A DNA stretch of 9,817 nucleotides, taken from assembly GCA_001512985.1 (NCBI GenBank), contig LFRX01000058.1, positions 5,956-15,772 on the forward strand, written 5' to 3'. How positions within the stretch are numbered: position 1 is the first letter of the stretch; each line of letters opens with the position of its first letter. The translations under genes and the position numbers were made by a program. The notes beneath the pieces are model-generated. The model was not told the origin of the DNA. It saw nothing but the letters and a program-made list of their open reading frames with translations, and searched no databases. Positions 5,868 to 9,817 of the stretch are shown here, one piece after another. This DNA is from Acholeplasmatales bacterium DTU056. GTDB lineage: Bacteria > Bacillota_I > Bacilli_A > ML615J-28 > CAG-698.

Positions 5868-7280
5868 TCACCTCTTTTTATTATTTGTATACGGAAAACG
5901 GATTAAAACTTTTAATATTTTAGAGAAGTTAAAAGGAACTAATGGAGATAAATATGGTTTATTAAAACTTTTTAGAGAGCACAAATAGATAAACCAGGCA
6001 ACTACTCCAATAACAAATCCCCAAAAACCACCAATATAAATTAAACACAAGAAAAATAATTTTGTAATTTTATTAGCCAGTCCGAGTTCATAACTAGGGG
6101 TTATATATGTCCCAATCGCAGCTAACGCCACTAATAAAACTACACTTTCATTAAAAAAACCCAACCTTATCGCAATATCTCCAATTAATATTCCCGCAAT
6201 CAAACTCATTGCAGTTGATAAAGCATTTGGGGTATGTATTGATGCCATTCGTAAGAACTCAACCCCAATTTCTGCTAGTATTAACTGCCAAAAAATCGGT
6301 AGATTCAAATTAGGGTTTTCGAATAAAAAGCTAAGAAAACTTGGGATATAATTTGGATATAAACTTAATAGTAAATATAACGGCGTCAAAAAGACACTTA
6401 ATAATACCCCACCAAATCGTAAAAATCGCAAATAAGTTCCGGCTAAAGGTGTTTGACGATATTCTTCAAAATGTTGGAGATGGTCAAAAAGGGTAGCCGG
6501 AGCTAAAATAACACTTGGTGATGTATCTACGAAAATTGCTATCATCCCTTGATAAAGATGAACAGCGACAGTATCAGCACGTTCAGTATAACGTACTAAC
6601 GGATAAGGATTAAATTTTTGTTTTAATAACATTTCTTCTAAAGCTTTATCAGTCAGTATTAAATGTAAGGTATTAATTTGTTTAAGTCGGTCGCAAACCA
6701 TTCTTATTAATGAAGGATCACAAACTCCTTCTAAATAACTTATACAACAATTTGTTTTGGATTTTGTTCCAACGGGATATATAATGTTACGGAGCCTAAT
6801 ATCTTTTATTCTCCGACGTAATAATGCTATATTTACACTTAAGTTTTCGGTAAAACCATCATGTGGCCCTCGAATAACTTTTTCCATATCCGGTTCACTA
6901 ATAGAGCGAGTTGGATATTTGCGAAGTTCAACACTGATGGCCCTCTCTTCCCCTTCTACAATCACCACCACTAAACCATTTAATATGTCTTCACATATAT
7001 TTTGCAAATTTGTTTGATATTTTATATTCTCATACGCAATATTATTAACGATCAACTCAAAATAATCATCATTTTTATTTGGCTCGTCATTTAACTTTAA
7101 TAAATTAGTAATTATTAAAGTCAATGCTTGACTATCAATTAAGGAACTTAAATAGTATAAGTATATTTGTTTATCTAAAATGACTAATTCTCGACGACCA
7201 ATATCAAAAGAAATATTTACACCTATTAAAGTATCAATTTTATCAATATTATATTTAACATCCTTAGTTAGATATTCCAT
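5868..7280 (-). CDS. spoVAF: Spore germination protein SpoVAF (GerA A-subunit family)
   Basis: A 470-residue inner spore membrane protein of the GerA/SpoVAF family (B. subtilis SpoVAF has about 490). The soluble N-terminal part (1 to about 285) contains LIGVNISFDIG, EPDMEKVIRGPHDGFTENL (129-147), the IALLRRRIKD helix (151-160) and FNPYPLVRYTERAD (223-236), all typical of SpoVAF. About five hydrophobic segments follow, roughly 288-309, 329-347, 355-373, 378-396 and 407-436. Motifs there include AEIGVEFLRMASIHTP and AAIGTYITPSYELGLANK. Placement in a spoVA operon and closer similarity to SpoVAF than to GerAA receptors support this name over a nutrient-receptor subunit. SpoVAF is reported to amplify germination, in Bacillus together with a partner (YqhR/FigP) not seen here. 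The ATG lies one base after the spoVAE stop, with GGGGAT as ribosome binding site, and the stop is embedded in the next gene's ribosome binding site. Confidence 0.95.
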   Translation of the reverse strand: MEYLTKDVKYNIDKIDTLIGVNISFDIGRRELVILDKQIYLYYLSSLIDSQALTLIITNLLKLNDEPNKNDDYFELIVNNIAYENIKYQTNLQNICEDILNGLVVVIVEGEERAISVELRKYPTRSISEPDMEKVIRGPHDGFTENLSVNIALLRRRIKDIRLRNIIYPVGTKSKTNCCISYLEGVCDPSLIRMVCDRLKQINTLHLILTDKALEEMLLKQKFNPYPLVRYTERADTVAVHLYQGMIAIFVDTSPSVILAPATLFDHLQHFEEYRQTPLAGTYLRFLRFGGVLLSVFLTPLYLLLSLYPNYIPSFLSFLFENPNLNLPIFWQLILAEIGVEFLRMASIHTPNALSTAMSLIAGILIGDIAIRLGFFNESVVLLVALAAIGTYITPSYELGLANKITKLFFLCLIYIGGFWGFVIGVVAWFIYLCSLKSFNKPYLSPLVPFNFSKILKVLIRFPYTNNKKR

Positions 7281-7281
7281 T

Positions 7282-7632
7282 TTATCCCCGTGGTTTAAAA
7301 ATTAATGCTGTGAAAAATGAGAAAATAATAGCCGCAGTAATTCCAACCGCCGTTAAACTAAAAATACCGCTTGCAAGTCCAATTACACCACTCTCACTTG
7401 CTTTTTGTAAAGCAGCATGAGTTAAAGCATGTCCAAAAGAAGTGATTGGAATAGTTGCACCTGCTCCAGCAACTTCAATCAATCTATCATATAAATGAAA
7501 ACTATCCAATAAAGCTCCTAAGAAAACGAATAAAGAAGTTAAATGAATCGGTAATAATTTAAAGATATCTAAAATTAATTGCCCAATCATACATATTAAT
7601 CCACCTACTAAAAAGGCCATAACAAAAATCAC
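7282..7632 (-). CDS. spoVAE: Stage V sporulation protein AE (SpoVAEb), DPA channel subunit
   Basis: A 116-residue, highly hydrophobic protein matching B. subtilis SpoVAEb in length and sequence. It has FLVGGLICMIGQ (7-18), FHLYDRLIEVAGAGATIPITSFGHAL in the middle, and IIFSFFTALIFKPRG at the end. It is paralogous to SpoVAC, sharing the FLVGGLICxxGQ start and the GAGxxxPITxF loop. With SpoVAC and SpoVAD it is thought to form the inner-membrane complex moving dipicolinic acid. The start is GTG at 7632: AAAGGAGG lies nine bases upstream, and MIFVMAFLVGG aligns with the known N-terminus, whereas the internal ATG at 7620 would be 21 bases from that site. The ribosome binding site is encoded by the last codons (ERRK) of spoVAD, three bases separating stop and start, so the genes are coupled. 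Confidence 0.96.
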   Translation of the reverse strand: MIFVMAFLVGGLICMIGQLILDIFKLLPIHLTSLFVFLGALLDSFHLYDRLIEVAGAGATIPITSFGHALTHAALQKASESGVIGLASGIFSLTAVGITAAIIFSFFTALIFKPRG

Positions 7633-7635
7633 TAT

Positions 7636-8643
7636 TTACTTCCTCCTTTCAAAAACAACTGCATGTGATATACCCGGAATAGTTTCATTTTGAGCTGAAA
7701 TAATAGGATTATGTAATGCCCCAGTCGCAACAACTAATATTTTATTATATCGCCCCTCTTCTAATAACTTTAATAAATAACTATAGGTAACAGCTGCACA
7801 ACATGCACAACCACTACCTCCCGCATGAACATCTTGACTTTCACGGTCATAAATTAATAATCCACAGTCATAATGTTTTTTACTAATGTCAATTCCATCA
7901 TCTTTAAACATTGATATTAACATTTCTCGACCATAATAAGATAAATCCCCAGTAATAATTAAGTCATACTCATCCATTGTTGTATCGAAATCTTGGAAAT
8001 GTTGTTTGATAGTGAGGTATGCGGAAGGGGCCATGGCACGACCTAAATCAAGCGGATCATCATACTCTGGATCAAAAACTTTTCCAACAGTTGCTCTAGT
8101 GATTTGAATAGATGTTGGTTTGCTAGTAAGGAGAATTGCTCCTGAACCTGTGACAGTTAAAGTAGCAGTTTCCGGTTTTTTTCCGCCATATTCGGTCGGA
8201 TAACGAAATTGTTTCTCGGCTGTCGCATTATGACTTGATGTCATACACAAACAATTTTTTCCAAATCCTCCATCAACAATCATTCCACCTAAAATAATTC
8301 CTTGCATACTAGTTGCACACGCACTAAAAACGCCTAGCATTGGAATGTTATAGTTTCTAGCAACATAACTTCCAATAATAATTTGATTATTTAAATCACC
8401 ACCAATAATATAATCAACTTCCGTTTCCACTAAACCCGCTTTCTCAATAGCTTTTTCTAAAGCACATTTGTACAAATTCATTTCAGCTTTTTCCCAAGTT
8501 TTTGAGTCACAATATAAATCTTGAAAATACCCATCAAAATATTTTCCCAAAGGACCAGCGTATTCTTTTGGCCCAACATAAACCGCACGGGATTTAACAT
8601 ATACATTATCAAAAATCACACTTTGTCTACCAACTTTTTTCAT
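7636..8643 (-). CDS. spoVAD: Stage V sporulation protein AD (SpoVAD), DPA-binding thiolase-fold protein
   Basis: A 335-residue protein (338 in B. subtilis) of the SpoVAD family. It is a thiolase-like fold without thiolase function that binds dipicolinic acid and associates with the inner-membrane SpoVA complex. Diagnostic stretches are AGPLGKYFDGYFQDLYC near the N-terminus, the FSACATSMQ loop with the Cys at the thiolase-like site, TSSHNATAEKQFRYPTEYGG, TVTGSGAILL, YDLIITGDLSYYG, HAGGSGCACCAAVTYS and a VVFERRK end. I start at ATG 8643, which overlaps the spoVAC stop as ATGA and aligns MKKVGRQ with the family's MKLTGKQ N-terminus. A second in-frame ATG at 8658 would add five residues and cannot be excluded. 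Two adjacent Cys in GCACC differ from the GCACS of Bacillus. No membrane segment is seen, consistent with a peripheral subunit. Confidence 0.96.
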   Translation of the reverse strand: MKKVGRQSVIFDNVYVKSRAVYVGPKEYAGPLGKYFDGYFQDLYCDSKTWEKAEMNLYKCALEKAIEKAGLVETEVDYIIGGDLNNQIIIGSYVARNYNIPMLGVFSACATSMQGIILGGMIVDGGFGKNCLCMTSSHNATAEKQFRYPTEYGGKKPETATLTVTGSGAILLTSKPTSIQITRATVGKVFDPEYDDPLDLGRAMAPSAYLTIKQHFQDFDTTMDEYDLIITGDLSYYGREMLISMFKDDGIDISKKHYDCGLLIYDRESQDVHAGGSGCACCAAVTYSYLLKLLEEGRYNKILVVATGALHNPIISAQNETIPGISHAVVFERRK

Positions 8644-9080
8644 ACTATCAATCCCCATAAATATCTAATTAGCCCTAAAATATAGGCACTTAGAACTCCA
8701 ACAACAATTACGCTTCCTGCTAGTTTAAACATATTCATAATAATTCCCACAATAATTCCTTCTGATTTAGATTCTAGGGCTGAACTAGCCATAGAATTAG
8801 CAAACCCGGTAATCGGAACAATCGTTCCCGCTCCAGCAAACTGTCCAATTCGATCATATACTCCAAAACCGGTTAATAAACAGGCTATTAAGACTAACAA
8901 TCCAACTGTAATATTAGAAGCTTCTTCTTTAGAAAAATTAAATCCTTTTTGAAATAAAAAAATAAGAACTTGGCCAAATAAACAAATTAATCCACCAACT
9001 AAAAAAGCCCTCAAGGCATTTTTTAAAATTGGTTTTTTTGGCTTAGTTTCTTGCATTACTTTAGATATCTTTTGATTCAT
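8640..9080 (-). CDS. spoVAC: Stage V sporulation protein AC (SpoVAC), DPA channel subunit
   Basis: A 146-residue integral membrane protein of usual family length (about 150). A basic N-terminal tail (1-24) precedes AFLVGGLICLFGQ (25-37). Further hydrophobic segments fall near 58-72 and 109-143, around the hallmark GVYDRIGQFAGAGTIVPITG and FANSMASSALESKSEG stretch. SpoVAC is reported to act as a mechanosensitive channel in the spore inner membrane, releasing dipicolinic acid during germination together with SpoVAD and SpoVAEb. The ATG has AAGGAAGTG about 7 bases upstream and is preceded by a candidate forespore promoter. It is the first gene of the spoVA operon here; spoVAA and spoVAB, which precede it in B. 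subtilis, are absent. Its stop overlaps the chosen spoVAD start by four bases. Confidence 0.97.
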   Translation of the reverse strand: MNQKISKVMQETKPKKPILKNALRAFLVGGLICLFGQVLIFLFQKGFNFSKEEASNITVGLLVLIACLLTGFGVYDRIGQFAGAGTIVPITGFANSMASSALESKSEGIIVGIIMNMFKLAGSVIVVGVLSAYILGLIRYLWGLIV

Positions 9081-9101
9081 ATCATTTCACTTCCTTGTTG
9101 T

Positions 9102-9131
9102 TATTATTTATTCAAATTAGGTAAATTATTC
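9102..9131 (-). promoter_or_regulatory. Candidate SigG-type forespore promoter of spoVAC
   Basis: On the minus strand, GAATA (9131-9127) is followed by 18 bases and AATAATA (9108-9102). The SigG consensus I recall is GMATR, 18 bases, CATNMTA; the -35 matches fully and the -10 matches six of seven. Transcription would start near 9095, leaving a very short leader directly before the ribosome binding site. spoVA is a known SigG target in B. subtilis. The region is very AT-rich, so chance similarity is a real possibility. Confidence 0.4.
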
Positions 9132-9146
9132 TAAAAAATATTGCAT

Positions 9147-9177
9147 AAAAATAAAAAGAAACGACTCATCGTCGTTT
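9147..9177 (-). terminator. Intrinsic terminator after sigF
   Basis: A 7-base-pair stem AAACGAC/GTCGTTT (9171-9177 with 9159-9165) has a 5-base loop and is followed on the minus strand by CTTTTTATTTTTATG. It lies 13 bases after the sigma factor stop and should uncouple the sigF transcript from spoVAC, which then needs its own promoter. Confidence 0.85.
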
Positions 9178-9189
9178 ACTAAAAGATTA

Positions 9190-9807
9190 TTAATATTTTA
9201 ATTGTTTAATTTTTTGCAAGGCTTTTTTTTCTAAACGAGAAACTTGACTTTGTGAAGTCGATAATAGTTTAGCTAATTGTTGTTGGGTATAACCACAATA
9301 GTATTTATAATAAATTATTTTCTTACTTATCTCATCAAGTTGTGAAAATATTATTTCTAAGTCATCATGACTTATACTTTTTATAGTTTTATCCGGAATT
9401 AAGTCAATTAATTGATCCGTTTGGGTTATTTGATTTAGTGAGATAACCTCATTTCCATAGGTAAGGGCTAAAATTATATTTTCTTTTGAAGTATTTAGTT
9501 TTTTGGCAAGTTCCTCAACCGATAGGTTGCTATCAAGTTGTTTTAATTGTTTAGATAGCTTAATTATTTCTTTATTTAAACTAATTGGTTTATTTTGGCG
9601 AAGTTCTTTTTTAATCGCACTTATGATGTAAATTGAAGCAAATGTAGAAAACTTAGTGTTATAAGATGGATTATATTTGATACTCGCTTCATATAAAGCC
9701 ATCAAACCAACTTGAATTAAGTCATCTAAATCAATATACCCATAATTCATCCGATGAGCAATTTTATAGACTAAATTGATATGTTTGTTAAATAAATCAT
9801 TTCCCAT
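9190..9807 (-). CDS. sigF: Forespore RNA polymerase sigma factor, SigF-like (sporulation)
   Basis: A 205-residue sigma-70 family factor. Region 2 spans about 8-72 (NLVYKIAHRM, DLDDLIQVGLMALYEA, FSTFASIYIISAIKKELR), a degenerate region 3 about 76-120 and region 4 about 150-203. The region 4 helix-turn-helix (GYTQQQLAKLLSTSQSQVSRLEKK) closely resembles SigF and SigG of Bacillus (LGISQVQVSRLEKK). Position directly before spoVAC, as sigF precedes spoVA in B. subtilis, favours SigF over SigG, though the sequence alone does not settle this. SigF is the first forespore-specific factor and is held by the anti-sigma SpoIIAB. The start is fixed: an in-frame TGA lies at 9813-9811, six bases before the ATG, so about 30 N-terminal residues present in Bacillus SigF (255 residues) are missing. 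A TAA in another frame overlaps the ATG (TAATG), as expected if an upstream gene such as spoIIAB ends there, but only ten bases remain. Confidence 0.88.
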   Translation of the reverse strand: MGNDLFNKHINLVYKIAHRMNYGYIDLDDLIQVGLMALYEASIKYNPSYNTKFSTFASIYIISAIKKELRQNKPISLNKEIIKLSKQLKQLDSNLSVEELAKKLNTSKENIILALTYGNEVISLNQITQTDQLIDLIPDKTIKSISHDDLEIIFSQLDEISKKIIYYKYYCGYTQQQLAKLLSTSQSQVSRLEKKALQKIKQLKY

Positions 9808-9817
9808 TACTCATCCC

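Noticed and set aside
6757..7017. Plus-strand open frame of 86 codons inside spoVAF
   Set aside because: Antisense to conserved SpoVAF motifs, with no domain or operon support.
8644..8658. Upstream in-frame ATG for spoVAD at 8658
   Set aside because: The ATG at 8643 overlaps the spoVAC stop as ATGA and aligns exactly with the family N-terminus, so the five extra residues are unlikely.
9190..9807. Calling the sigma factor SigG
   Set aside because: Region 4 is similar in SigF and SigG, but the position immediately before the spoVA genes and a likely overlapping upstream gene match the spoIIA operon, so SigF is preferred.
1..9817. Mobile element, CRISPR array, defence system or other undescribed system
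   Set aside because: No transposase, integrase, terminal repeats, direct-repeat arrays or defence domains are visible. All genes are co-oriented and belong to conserved Bacillota sporulation or RNA-metabolism groups.

Overview
This AT-rich window (roughly one third G+C by eye) comes from a spore-forming low-GC Bacillota. All ten genes lie on the minus strand, so transcription runs from high to low coordinates. SpoVA and SpoVAF proteins, a forespore-type sigma factor, RNase J, a T-box leader and the alaS-ruvX-DUF1292 order all point to this phylum. TGA is used as a stop codon, so the Mycoplasma code is excluded. I cannot name a genus; a Bacilli, Erysipelotrichia-like or clostridial anaerobe would fit.

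Region 1 (9817 to about 5500) is the sporulation block. A SigF-type sigma factor ends at an intrinsic terminator. A candidate SigG-type promoter follows, then a compact run of spoVAC, spoVAD, spoVAE(b), spoVAF and a duplicated DUF1540 cysteine-rich protein. Neighbouring genes overlap or are separated by only a few bases, and the run ends at a strong hairpin terminator. This is the sigF-spoVA arrangement known from Bacillus, without spoVAA, spoVAB and spoVAEa. The SpoVA proteins should build the membrane channel that moves dipicolinic acid into the forespore and out at germination.

Region 2 (5465 to 3708) is an RNase J-family gene with its own near-consensus housekeeping promoter and a TTG start. 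It keeps the HGHEDH metal centre but has substitutions at other family motifs, including Val in place of the motif C His.

Region 3 (3716 to 1) is the alanyl-tRNA synthetase operon. A complete tRNA-Ala-sensing T-box leader (specifier GCU) overlaps the RNase J stop codon. It is followed by alaS, ruvX (4-base overlap) and a DUF1292 gene that runs off the window. The ireB/yrzL gene usually found between alaS and ruvX is missing here.

I see no mobile elements, CRISPR arrays, tRNA or rRNA genes. No gene-free stretch exceeds 300 bases. The longest is the T-box leader. No wholly new system is evident; the most unusual items are the divergent RNase J, the DUF1540 protein inside the spoVA operon and the short sigma factor.
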